Part shown: in pieces, positions 1-6,725 of the stretch
How positions within the stretch are numbered: position 1 is the stretch's first letter
Layout of the letters: each line of letters opens with the position of its first letter
From: Flavobacteriia bacterium
GTDB taxonomy: Bacteria; Bacteroidota; Bacteroidia; Flavobacteriales_D; Crocinitomicaceae
Assembly (NCBI GenBank): GCA_009923965.1
Contig: RFSL01000048.1
Span: 1-7,010, forward strand
DNA: 7,010 nucleotides
Direction of reading: 5' to 3'
Made by a program: the position numbers and the translations under genes
Notes under the pieces: generated by a model
Seen by the model: only the letters and a program-made list of their open reading frames with translations
Told to the model about the DNA's origin: nothing
Databases searched by the model: none

Positions 1-1356
1 GCATATGTTATTGGTGGATTTGTGCGCGATTTACTTCTTGAGAGTCCATCAAAAGACATAGATATTGTCGTTATTGGTGATGGACCAGAGCTCGCATCTG
101 CAATTGCCAAAATTATGCGCGTCAAATCTGTGAGTATTTATAAAAATTATGGTACCGCTCATTTTCGCTACAAAGATCTAGATGTTGAATTTGTAGGAGC
201 TCGCAAGGAATCCTATGTTTCAGATTCAAGAAAACCAGAAACAGAGATTGGAACACTAAAAGATGATCAAAATCGCAGGGATTTTACCATCAATACACTT
301 GCTTTAGACCTACGTCTAGAAACTTTTGGAAATATTCTAGATCCTTTTAATGGTATTGCAGATTTAGAAAAAGGAATTATTAGAACTCCCCTTGAACCTG
401 AAATAACCTTTAGCGACGATCCACTCAGAATGTTAAGAGCAATACGTTTTGCTTCACGTTTAAACTTTAAAATTGAAATTTCATGCTTGGAGGCTATTCG
501 AAAACAAGCTAAGCGCTTGGAAATAATATCAAGAGAAAGGATTAGTGAAGAGCTAAATAAAATAATACTAAGTGAAACTCCTTCTCGTGGTTTTAAATTA
601 CTAGATTCTACCTACTTATTGGAACAATTTTTTCCGGAATTTATTCAACTAAAAGGAATTGAAACAATTGATGGAAAGAGTCACAAAGATAATTTCGAAC
701 ACTCCTTAGAAGTTTTGGACAACATATCACAAAATACAGATTCGCTGTGGCTTCGTTGGGCTGCTATTCTTCATGACATCGCAAAACCACCGACAAAAAG
801 ATTCGATCCAATTGTAGGATGGACATTCCACGGTCACGAGGAATTAGGGTCAAAATGGGTGCCTCGTATTTTTAAAAATCTGAAATTACCACTTGATCAG
901 AAGATGAAATATGTTCAGAAGTTAGTACGGCTTCATCTTCGACCAATTGCACTTATTAAAGGTTCTGTTACTGATTCTGCAATCCGCCGCTTATTAAATG
1001 AAGCAGGAGATGATATCGAAGATCTTATGTTGCTATGCAATGCTGATATTACCTCAAAAAATGAATTTAAAGTTAAGAAATACAAGAATAACTTTGAATT
1101 AGTATCTCAAAAGCTAAAAGATGTTGAAGAGAAAGACCGTATTCGAAATTTTCAACCACCTGTTAACGGTGAATTAATTATGAGGACTTTTAATATTGGT
1201 CCAGTTGCTGAAATTGGAACCATTAAAAGCAAAATAAAAGAAGCAATCCTAGAGGGTGAAATTTCAAATAATTTTGATGAAGCTGTTGCAGAAATGCTAA
1301 GATTGGGAAAAGAAATGGGATTATCTGTTGTAAAAACTCCTGTTTTTAATAAATAA
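1..1356 (+). CDS. cca: CCA-adding tRNA nucleotidyltransferase, HD-domain type (5' partial)
   Basis: This enzyme adds or repairs the 3'-terminal CCA of tRNAs from CTP and ATP in the cytoplasm. The reading frame is open from base 1, and the first codons read AYVIGGFVRD, the class II nucleotidyltransferase motif A, so the true start lies upstream; the GTG at 22 is the Val of that motif, not a start codon. Visible motifs in order: the metal-binding DxD as DID (nt 55-63), RRDFTIN (nt 274-294), and DDPLR (nt 415-429), matching the EDxxR-type nucleotide-recognition motif and continuing into RMLRAIRFASRL. The RNA-binding helical region follows, then an HD domain with LHDIAKP (His-Asp at nt 772-777) and a C-terminal helical end. 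The 451 visible residues fit the family with only about 20-30 missing. No key residue is lost. An enzyme adding only A or only CC cannot be excluded, but a single CCA enzyme is usual in this phylum. Confidence 0.95.
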   Translation, partial: AYVIGGFVRDLLLESPSKDIDIVVIGDGPELASAIAKIMRVKSVSIYKNYGTAHFRYKDLDVEFVGARKESYVSDSRKPETEIGTLKDDQNRRDFTINTLALDLRLETFGNILDPFNGIADLEKGIIRTPLEPEITFSDDPLRMLRAIRFASRLNFKIEISCLEAIRKQAKRLEIISRERISEELNKIILSETPSRGFKLLDSTYLLEQFFPEFIQLKGIETIDGKSHKDNFEHSLEVLDNISQNTDSLWLRWAAILHDIAKPPTKRFDPIVGWTFHGHEELGSKWVPRIFKNLKLPLDQKMKYVQKLVRLHLRPIALIKGSVTDSAIRRLLNEAGDDIEDLMLLCNADITSKNEFKVKKYKNNFELVSQKLKDVEEKDRIRNFQPPVNGELIMRTFNIGPVAEIGTIKSKIKEAILEGEISNNFDEAVAEMLRLGKEMGLSVVKTPVFNK

Positions 1357-1389
1357 TTTTAATTTTACATAGATTGAAAAATCAAAAGT

Positions 1390-1959
1390 ATGCCAGGACT
1401 AAAATTCAGAGTTTTATTGGATTCAGAGAAAAAAGAAGAAGTCTTTCGCGATATTCTCATTGCAGATACTGATAATTTTGAGTCTTTTTATAAAATTATT
1501 TTGGATTCCTTTGATTTTAAAGGTGATCAAATGGGTAGTTTTTATGTTTCCAATGATATGTGGGACAAAGGACATGAAATTAGCTTAATGGATATGACCT
1601 ATGATGATGATTCGATTGACGAGCCGTCTACAGTTATGAATTCAGCCACTATTAAAGATTTTTTACTCGAACCCGATCAAAAATTTATCTTAGTTTACGA
1701 TTTCCTTTGCATGTGGATCTTTCTTGTCGAATTAATTGGATTTGATAAAACTGAACCAAAAAAACCAAGTGTTTTGCTTTCAATAGGAAAAGCGCCAGCT
1801 GAAAATTCAAGAGAAGATATTACAGAAGATTTATTCAGCGATCAAAGATTAGAAGGTGGGCTTGATGACGATGACGATGACGATGAGCTTGGATTTAATG
1901 AATTTGATGATGACTATTCGGATGATGATTTAAGTGAATTTAGCCAATATGAATCATAA
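1390..1959 (+). CDS. Plasmid pRiA4b ORF-3-like domain protein with acidic C-terminal tail
   Basis: A cytoplasmic protein of 189 residues with no signal peptide or membrane segment. The N-terminal part (about residues 3-130) resembles the pRiA4b ORF-3-like domain (PF07929): a beta-strand start (LKFRVLL), a strand ending in ILIAD, a helix with FESFYKIILDSFDF, then a GSFYVSN strand followed by a conserved-looking Trp. Members are often labelled 'IS1096 element passenger TnpR', but nothing here resembles a transposon. The last 35 residues (155-189) contain 18 Asp/Glu and no Lys/Arg, including seven consecutive Asp (159-165) encoded by a GATGAC repeat. The start ATG is 33 nt after cca with no Shine-Dalgarno, as expected for Bacteroidota, and the stop is 3 nt before the methyltransferase gene. 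Molecular function is unknown. The family assignment rests on pattern recognition and is fairly secure. Confidence 0.78.
   Translation: MPGLKFRVLLDSEKKEEVFRDILIADTDNFESFYKIILDSFDFKGDQMGSFYVSNDMWDKGHEISLMDMTYDDDSIDEPSTVMNSATIKDFLLEPDQKFILVYDFLCMWIFLVELIGFDKTEPKKPSVLLSIGKAPAENSREDITEDLFSDQRLEGGLDDDDDDDELGFNEFDDDYSDDDLSEFSQYES
1864..1887 (+). repeat. GATGAC hexanucleotide tandem repeat in coding sequence
   Basis: Three perfect GATGAC units followed by GATGAG encode seven Asp and one Glu in the acidic tail of the pRiA4b-like protein. Each unit is six bases, so gain or loss of units would change the length of the acidic run without shifting the frame. Confidence 0.85.
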
Positions 1960-1962
1960 TTT

Positions 1963-2670
1963 ATGAGGATATCAGATCCAATCGGTGAAGCAATTCTTGA
2001 TTACGCCGAAAATAGAAAACCAAATGATATAATTGTATCTTCAGAATTGTGTGAAGATGACGTAATTCCTCTTGAAGTTCTCTTTCGTACACGAAAAGAA
2101 ATGCCGGAATTAGAGTTAAAAGCTCTTGAAATTTGTCGTGGGGATGTTTTGGATGTTGGAGCCGGAGCTGGAATACATTGCTTAGAATTGCAAAAAAAAG
2201 GATTGAATGTTTTTGCTATTGAAGCCTCGCTCGGTGCAACTGAGCACTTAAGGAATTGTAATATCCCAGTGGAACATGTTCTTTTTGAAAATTTTGCCCC
2301 AAACACGAAATACGATACGATTTTAATGCTCATGAACGGAATAGGAATAGCAGGGACATTAGGGCAACTAAAAGCGACACTTTTACATGTAAAATCACTT
2401 TTAAAACCTGGCGGTCAACTATTGTGCGATTCATCCGATATTCGCTATTTATATGAGGATGATGATGGAGCTCTTTGGATGAATCTGAACGCTGAATATT
2501 ATGGGAATTTCCGTTTCCAAATGCACTACAAAAAAACATCAGGTCCATGGTTTGATTGGCTCTATGTCGACTATGACAGTCTCCATATTATTGCTAATAA
2601 AGTTGGCTTTACGTGTAAAAAAATTTCTGAACAAGAAAATCATTTCCTAGCACAATTGAGTATCGATTAA
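1963..2670 (+). CDS. Class I SAM-dependent methyltransferase, substrate unknown
   Basis: A 235-residue cytoplasmic protein with a Rossmann-type methyltransferase fold. Motif I is VLDVGAGAG (residues 62-70), the SAM-binding glycine loop. Glu87 in VFAIEAS, at the end of the second strand, should contact the ribose hydroxyls. The KPGG turn (Pro149) before strand QLLCDSSD is typical of the region before beta-5. The motif IV region reads LMLMNGIGI, lacking the NPPY/DPPY of N6-adenine or glutamine methyltransferases, so those substrates are unlikely. About 60 residues precede motif I, and the C-terminal end contains GPWFDWLYVDYDS, which I take as a lineage-specific substrate region. The gene starts 3 nt after the acidic-tailed protein and ends 1 nt before the TraB-family gene, so it is translated from the same message. 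The methyl acceptor (small molecule, protein or RNA) cannot be told from the sequence. Confidence 0.85.
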   Translation: MRISDPIGEAILDYAENRKPNDIIVSSELCEDDVIPLEVLFRTRKEMPELELKALEICRGDVLDVGAGAGIHCLELQKKGLNVFAIEASLGATEHLRNCNIPVEHVLFENFAPNTKYDTILMLMNGIGIAGTLGQLKATLLHVKSLLKPGGQLLCDSSDIRYLYEDDDGALWMNLNAEYYGNFRFQMHYKKTSGPWFDWLYVDYDSLHIIANKVGFTCKKISEQENHFLAQLSID

Positions 2671-2671
2671 T

Positions 2672-3526
2672 ATGAAACGATTTACTTTATTTCTGCTTTT
2701 TACGATTCCCTTTCTATCTCAAGCTCAAATAGAGAAAAAAAGTCTCTTATGGGAAATTCGATATCCTTGCAATAATCAAATATCATATCTTTTTGGAACC
2801 ATGCACATCATGGATGAAGAATCTTTTTTTTTACCGAAAAAACTATTGCTCTTACTTGCAAAATCTGAAGCATTGTGCATGGAGATTAACTCACTAAATA
2901 ATGCAGAACTATCACCAAATAAATTGATTTTAGAAAAAGGAAGTTTCAATGATATTTTTTCTGAAAAAGAACTAGACACCATTCATCAATGGGCGAGGGA
3001 AGAATTGTTAATGGAGGTTGAGCAATTTGATGAGAATTTTAAGCAAGCAAAGCCATTTTTAGTCCTGCAATTTATTCTACAAAATTCGCTTCCAGAATAT
3101 ACAAAGTCACAGGAATTAGAACTTGAAAATAAAGCAAAACTTAAAGATATTGAACTTCTCGGCTTAGAAACAATAGATCAACAACTAAAACTATTTGATG
3201 ATTTAACTTCAGTTGAACAAAAAAATATGATCTTAGATGCCTTGAGAAATCAAGATAAAGCGAAGCTTGAATTTAAGGAACTAGAGAAACTTTATTTACT
3301 CCAAAATCTTGATTCTTTGAATTCATTTATTCAAAATGATAATTCGCTCCCAAATTCACGGATTTTCTTGGAAGAACGGAATATCCGGTGGATTTCACTA
3401 ATGAAGAATATGATGTCAAAACAAAAAGTCTTTTTTGCTGTCGGTGCGGCACATCTTGCAGGGCCAGAAGGATTAATTGAGTTACTAATTAAAGAGGGAT
3501 ATGAACTAAATGCCATAAAATTATGA
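2672..3526 (+). CDS. Secreted TraB/GumN family protein (TIKI-like, putative metalloprotease)
   Basis: A 284-residue exported protein. Residues 1-18 form a Sec signal peptide: MKR, a hydrophobic core, then a probable cleavage site at SQA|Q. The mature part has the hallmarks of the TraB/GumN/PrgY family (PF01963): an N-terminal GX2H motif, GTMH (Gly42-His45), a conserved acidic position at Glu71 in CMEIN, an ERN segment (235-237) and a second GX2H, GAAH (Gly258-His261), in the near-C-terminal strand-turn FFAVGAAHLAGPEG. Animal TIKI relatives are metal-dependent proteases, and these His and Glu residues are proposed metal ligands; activity of bacterial members is mostly untested. With no lipobox, the protein is probably soluble in the periplasm or secreted. 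The start is one nt after the methyltransferase stop, and the end overlaps the FKBP start by 4 nt (ATGA), so translation of the pair is likely coupled. A run of nine T lies inside the gene. Confidence 0.88.
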   Translation: MKRFTLFLLFTIPFLSQAQIEKKSLLWEIRYPCNNQISYLFGTMHIMDEESFFLPKKLLLLLAKSEALCMEINSLNNAELSPNKLILEKGSFNDIFSEKELDTIHQWAREELLMEVEQFDENFKQAKPFLVLQFILQNSLPEYTKSQELELENKAKLKDIELLGLETIDQQLKLFDDLTSVEQKNMILDALRNQDKAKLEFKELEKLYLLQNLDSLNSFIQNDNSLPNSRIFLEERNIRWISLMKNMMSKQKVFFAVGAAHLAGPEGLIELLIKEGYELNAIKL

Positions 3527-3966
3527 GAAAGCTAATACAAATTCTTCTTTTTCTACTACTAACAAGTTGTTCAACCTATTCTGATCAAGAAATTCAAGAT
3601 TTTGATTCTAAAATTTCATCGCACATTAATAGAAATAAGCTAAAATTTATAAAATCTTCTTCTGGATTGTATTATCATCTTAAAAAAAATGGAGAAGGCA
3701 AATTTATTCTCTATACAGATAGTGTCTCAATCACTTATTCCGGTTTTCTGTTAAACGGAAAACGTTTTGACAATCAAAAAAATCCCATAACTTTTGCTGT
3801 TCGAGATTTAATCGCCGGATGGAAAGAAGTATTGCTAATGTGTAAAAAAGGTAGTGAAGTTCAAATGATCCTTCCACCATCGATTGCTTATGGAGATCAT
3901 AAATTAGATAATATCCCACAAAATTCAATTTTGAAATTTAATATGAAGGTTTGGGATGTAAAATAA
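3523..3966 (+). CDS. FKBP-type peptidyl-prolyl cis-trans isomerase lipoprotein
   Basis: A 147-residue lipoprotein that should catalyse proline cis-trans isomerisation in the periplasm while anchored by lipid. The N-terminus is a type II signal peptide with lipobox LTSC (lipidated Cys16). A short helical linker (about 20-45) leads to one FKBP domain (about 48-147). Counterparts of the FKBP12 active-site residues are present: Tyr72 (ITYSG), Phe82-Asp83 (KRFDN), Ile97 and Trp100 (LIAGWKE), Tyr123 (IAYGD), and a closing strand LKFNMKVWDV. Enzymatic activity is therefore plausible. The gene begins inside the stop of the TraB-family gene (ATGA) and is the last of the + strand cluster. Flavobacterial gliding protein GldI is also an FKBP lipoprotein, but this protein is shorter than I recall for GldI and has no gliding genes next to it, so I do not use that name. 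Clients are unknown. Confidence 0.92.
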   Translation: MRKLIQILLFLLLTSCSTYSDQEIQDFDSKISSHINRNKLKFIKSSSGLYYHLKKNGEGKFILYTDSVSITYSGFLLNGKRFDNQKNPITFAVRDLIAGWKEVLLMCKKGSEVQMILPPSIAYGDHKLDNIPQNSILKFNMKVWDVK

Positions 3967-3976
3967 GTCGAAAAAC

Positions 3977-4006
3977 TTGCTATTTAAAAGGCATTTCTTA
4001 CTTTTG
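3977..4006 (+). promoter_or_regulatory. Probable Bacteroidota-type sigma-A promoter of sucD
   Basis: TACTTTTG at 3999-4006 matches the -7 consensus TAnnTTTG of Bacteroidota, and TTG at 3977-3979 lies 19 nt upstream as a -33 element. Transcription would start about 5-8 nt downstream, giving a leader of roughly 20 nt before the sucD ATG at 4033. The leader is AT-rich and has no Shine-Dalgarno, as usual for the phylum. This is the only promoter signal I find between the FKBP gene and sucD. Confidence 0.62.
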
Positions 4007-4032
4007 AGTTCAAAATTAAATTAATCTAAATT

Positions 4033-4911
4033 ATGAGTGTTTTAGTAAACAAAAACTCAAAAGTTCTTGTTCAAGGTTTCACTGGAACCGAAGGGACATT
4101 TCACGCAAGCCAAATGCTTGAATATGGTACAAATATCGTTGGTGGTGTTACACCAGGAAAAGGTGGGACAAGTCATTTAGATAGACCGGTTTTTAATACA
4201 ATGCAAGATGCAGTTGAGAAAACGAAGGCAGATGTTTCTATTATTTTTGTACCTCCAGCATTTGCAGCAGACGCAATCATGGAAGCTGCAGCTGCGGGAA
4301 TACAAGTAATTGTTTGTATTACAGAAGGAATTCCTGTTAATGATATGATAAAAACCAAAGAATACATTAAAGGTTTTAAATGCAGATTAATAGGTCCAAA
4401 TTGTCCTGGAATAATTACAGCAGGAGAAACTAAAATAGGAATAATGCCCGGTTTTGTTTTCAAAAAAGGGAAAATTGGTATTGTTTCAAAATCTGGAACA
4501 CTTACCTATGAAGCAGCAGACCAAGTTGCTAAAGCTGGTTTGGGAATTACAACTGCAATTGGTATTGGAGGAGATCCAATAATTGGAACAACAACACAAG
4601 AAGCTGTTGCCTTATTAATGAATGATCCAGAAACAGATGGCATTGTAATGATTGGAGAAATTGGTGGTAATCTTGAGGTCCTTGCAGCAAGATGGATTCA
4701 AGAATATGGCACAAAACCAGTTGTTGGATTTATCGCTGGTGAAACTGCTCCTGTAGGAAGAACAATGGGGCACGCTGGAGCAATTGTAGGTGGAAAAGAC
4801 GATACTGCACAAGCTAAAAAACGCATTTTGAGAGAATGTGGTGTTCATGTAGTAGATTCACCAGCTCATATTGGTGCAAAAATGGCAGAAGTTCTTTCCT
4901 TAAAAGTATAA
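4033..4911 (+). CDS. sucD: Succinyl-CoA synthetase (ADP/GDP-forming) subunit alpha
   Basis: This is the alpha subunit of succinate-CoA ligase, which interconverts succinyl-CoA and succinate with substrate-level nucleotide phosphorylation in the TCA cycle; it works as a complex with the beta subunit SucC. The 292 residues match the family's full length. The N-terminal CoA-binding domain includes the VQGFTGTEGTFH loop and GGVTPGKGG. The ligase domain includes IGPNCPGI, GIVSKSGTLTYEA and the phosphorylated-histidine loop GRTMGHAGA, with the catalytic His at residue 247 (nt 4771-4773), equivalent to the E. coli alpha-subunit active-site His. Every key motif is intact. The gene has its own promoter match, and no sucC is adjacent, so the two subunits are probably encoded at separate loci. 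It converges with the porin gene 26 nt downstream. Confidence 0.98.
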   Translation: MSVLVNKNSKVLVQGFTGTEGTFHASQMLEYGTNIVGGVTPGKGGTSHLDRPVFNTMQDAVEKTKADVSIIFVPPAFAADAIMEAAAAGIQVIVCITEGIPVNDMIKTKEYIKGFKCRLIGPNCPGIITAGETKIGIMPGFVFKKGKIGIVSKSGTLTYEAADQVAKAGLGITTAIGIGGDPIIGTTTQEAVALLMNDPETDGIVMIGEIGGNLEVLAARWIQEYGTKPVVGFIAGETAPVGRTMGHAGAIVGGKDDTAQAKKRILRECGVHVVDSPAHIGAKMAEVLSLKV

Positions 4912-4937
4912 AAAGAATAACCTTTCTGCTATTTCTT
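4912..4937. other. Convergent intergenic gap between sucD and the porin gene
   Basis: Only 26 nt separate the sucD stop from the stop of the opposing porin gene. I see no GC-rich hairpin with a T-tract for either direction; the only inverted repeat nearby is a weak six-base pair of arms (4931-4936 and 4946-4951). Transcripts from the two sides probably overlap at their 3' ends or stop by a factor-dependent mechanism. Confidence 0.6.
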
Positions 4938-6683
4938 TTAATTCCAGAAATCCCAAGTAAGACCAATTTTTATTTGAGTAGAAGGCATCGGAGAACCAAT
5001 AATAAAAGTTTGCATTCTGTTAGCCCACAAATAGGCTAAATTATCCCAACGAAGAAAAAAACGAAATTTATCAACTTCAAATCCTGAAAAAACTCCCGCA
5101 TTCAACATTCCAGAATTAAAAGCAGTTTGACTCAAAACAGTAAAATCAAAAATTCCCATTTGTGGATTAAATGTCAAACTTTTATAACTTGAGAGAACAA
5201 TAAAGTCAAATCCCAACATCCCTTTTAATTTTTTTGCCTTAAAAATTCCTCCTTTTATCAAGAAGCGCGTTTCAAAAGTATGCTGTGGAAGAAAATTAAT
5301 GGATTTATCCATCCTTGTAAAAGTATAACTTGGATAAATATGAAAAATTGAAAAGTGTAATTCTGAAGAAATTTTTGCTTGATGAATTATTGCTGAAGAA
5401 ATAGCTAAATCTCTTTGCCATTTGGAAAGACTTGTATTAAAAAAATAATTTTGATTAAACGAAATAAGAGCATAATCAAGTGAAATAAGCTGTTTCCCTA
5501 AAGCTTTAGAAATTGCAAACTTTAACTTTTGATGTGTTTGCAATTCGAAATTTTCCAATTTATAAAAAACGTTATTGGAAGAATAATAACGTTGGAAAAC
5601 AAGAGGTAAGCTTCTTATAAAAGTATGATTTACAGCAATTTTATAACCCGAAAATATAGAATGCACCTCAGAAAAAGAGCGAAAAGTATTTTTTGCTCCA
5701 TACAAGTTTAAAGATGAGGAATTTGAAAGTTGAAAGAACTTATTTTTAAATTGAAACTGCTCGTTTATATCAAATTCTGTTGTGTCGCTTTTAATATCAA
5801 AATTTGCATAGTTCCAATTTCGTAAAACTGCATGTGTGGAAAATTCAAGAAAGGGAGTTTTATAAAAAATACCGAGTTGATTTTCAAACGTTTTTAAAGT
5901 ATATGTATCACTTGTCTGCGTACTATCAAAATAAATAGAATCATAACTATTGATAATAGTGGAATTTTCAAAATAAGAACGCTTTAAATTCTCATAAAAC
6001 TGCTTTATTTCTAAACCAAATACATGTAAAGAATCTGAAAACAATGAAAATGAATTTGTTAAACAAACTTTTGAATTCGTTAAAAGGCTTGAAGCATCAT
6101 TTTTTTTAACTGGAAGTAAGTCTGGTGAAAAGTTTACTGCTTGAGAATCACTCACCACTCCCCCATTCCATTCACGCAGTTCTTTTGCACTGAAAACCTC
6201 TAATAAAAATGAATGGTGCTTCTTATTTCGAGCCAATTGAAAGGCGTAAGAACTTTTGGAAAAAGATGAATTTCGAAAAAATCCATTGGTTTTGTCTGTT
6301 CCGATTTGTAAATTGAGTAAAAATCCTTTTTTAAAAGCTTGCTGATAGTTTAAACTGAGTGATTGCGACCCTTGCGACCCAAATAAATAAGAAAATCCTA
6401 CATGAGGAAGAGCAGAAAATGTAAGTGCTGTTCTTTTCTTTTGAATGGAAGAATAGATGGAAGAATTAACATCGAGTAAATCGAAACTTGGTAAACCAAA
6501 ACGATTGTGAAGTGATTTTAGCGGAAAAGAGGATGAAAAATAAATGCTATTACGATCTATTGTATCTATATTCCCTAGTGTTGAATAGGTAGATTTCAAT
6601 GTATCAATAGGAATACCGATTTGCACTTGAGAATGACAACACTGCTGTATGAAAAATAAAAGAATACTAATTCTAAGGTACAT
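4938..6683 (-). CDS. Putative outer-membrane porin, Porin_10 family
   Basis: A 581-residue predicted outer-membrane beta-barrel, counted from the ATG at 6683. Residues 1-18 form a Sec signal peptide (hydrophobic ISILLFFI, likely cut at CHS|Q); the two Cys do not fit a lipobox. The body is rich in alternating polar and aromatic/hydrophobic residues typical of barrel strands (for example HFSIFHIYPSYTFTRM). The C-terminus carries the pattern of Bacteroidota 'putative porin' proteins (PF14121): FRFFLRWDNL, then a turn with SPMPS and a last strand IKIGLTWDFWN ending in aromatic residues, the usual insertion signal for barrels. An in-frame TTG at 6728 would add 15 residues, but those codons are the rpsT terminator hairpin, so I reject that start. 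There is no TonB box or plug domain. The transported substrate is unknown. It lies downstream of rpsT on the same strand. Confidence 0.8.
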   Translation of the reverse strand: MYLRISILLFFIQQCCHSQVQIGIPIDTLKSTYSTLGNIDTIDRNSIYFSSSFPLKSLHNRFGLPSFDLLDVNSSIYSSIQKKRTALTFSALPHVGFSYLFGSQGSQSLSLNYQQAFKKGFLLNLQIGTDKTNGFFRNSSFSKSSYAFQLARNKKHHSFLLEVFSAKELREWNGGVVSDSQAVNFSPDLLPVKKNDASSLLTNSKVCLTNSFSLFSDSLHVFGLEIKQFYENLKRSYFENSTIINSYDSIYFDSTQTSDTYTLKTFENQLGIFYKTPFLEFSTHAVLRNWNYANFDIKSDTTEFDINEQFQFKNKFFQLSNSSSLNLYGAKNTFRSFSEVHSIFSGYKIAVNHTFIRSLPLVFQRYYSSNNVFYKLENFELQTHQKLKFAISKALGKQLISLDYALISFNQNYFFNTSLSKWQRDLAISSAIIHQAKISSELHFSIFHIYPSYTFTRMDKSINFLPQHTFETRFLIKGGIFKAKKLKGMLGFDFIVLSSYKSLTFNPQMGIFDFTVLSQTAFNSGMLNAGVFSGFEVDKFRFFLRWDNLAYLWANRMQTFIIGSPMPSTQIKIGLTWDFWN

Positions 6684-6692
6684 AATGGAAAA

Positions 6693-6700
6693 CAAACTTA
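6693..6700 (-). promoter_or_regulatory. Possible -7 promoter box of the porin gene
   Basis: Read on the - strand, this is TAAGTTTG, a match to TAnnTTTG, just after the rpsT terminator and 9 nt before the porin ATG. The nearest TTG that could serve as -33 (6726-6728) is 25 nt away, longer than usual, and lies at the edge of the terminator. If the box is used, the message would begin only a few nt before the start codon. It could be a chance match. Confidence 0.33.
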
Positions 6701-6702
6701 AC

Positions 6703-6725
6703 AAAAAAAGGGGCAAAAGCCCCTT
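6703..6725 (-). terminator. Intrinsic terminator of rpsT
   Basis: On the - strand the sequence is AAGGGGC, a TTTT loop, GCCCCTT, then further T residues (seven T in all at 6703-6709). This makes a 7-bp stem, 5 bp of it GC, with a 4-nt loop and T-tract, a classic Rho-independent terminator starting 22 nt after the rpsT stop. There is no matching T-tract on the + strand, so it acts in the rpsT direction only. Confidence 0.88.

Noticed and set aside
1390..1959. Mobile-element origin suggested by the 'IS1096 passenger TnpR / pRiA4b ORF-3' family name
   Set aside because: There is no transposase, no terminal inverted repeats or target duplications, the composition matches its neighbours, and the gene is embedded in a tight housekeeping cluster.
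2001..2548. Two open frames on the - strand opposite the methyltransferase gene
   Set aside because: They are antisense to a clearly conserved gene, have Ser/Phe/Ile-rich compositions typical of reverse-frame shadows, and no initiation signals.
3523..3966. Identification of the FKBP lipoprotein as gliding protein GldI
   Set aside because: Both are FKBP lipoproteins, but this one is short, has no gld neighbours, and shows no feature I can tie specifically to GldI.
4173..4848. Two open frames on the - strand opposite sucD
   Set aside because: sucD is unambiguous and its codon structure accounts for these antisense frames.
4931..4951. Six-base inverted repeat (ATTTCT / AGAAAT) at the sucD-porin junction as a terminator
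   Set aside because: The arms are short and AT-rich with a 9-nt loop and no properly placed T-tract, so it is too weak to call a terminator.
4836..5039. Open frame of 67 codons on the + strand across the sucD end and the porin end
   Set aside because: It overlaps two well-supported genes in other frames, and its product is low-complexity with no recognisable motif; it is a shadow frame.
5568..5593. Perfect 9-bp inverted repeat (AACGTTATT / AATAACGTT) with an 8-nt spacer
   Set aside because: It lies inside the porin coding sequence, is explained by the codons there, has no T-tract, and a repeat of this size is expected about once by chance in an AT-rich 7-kb window.
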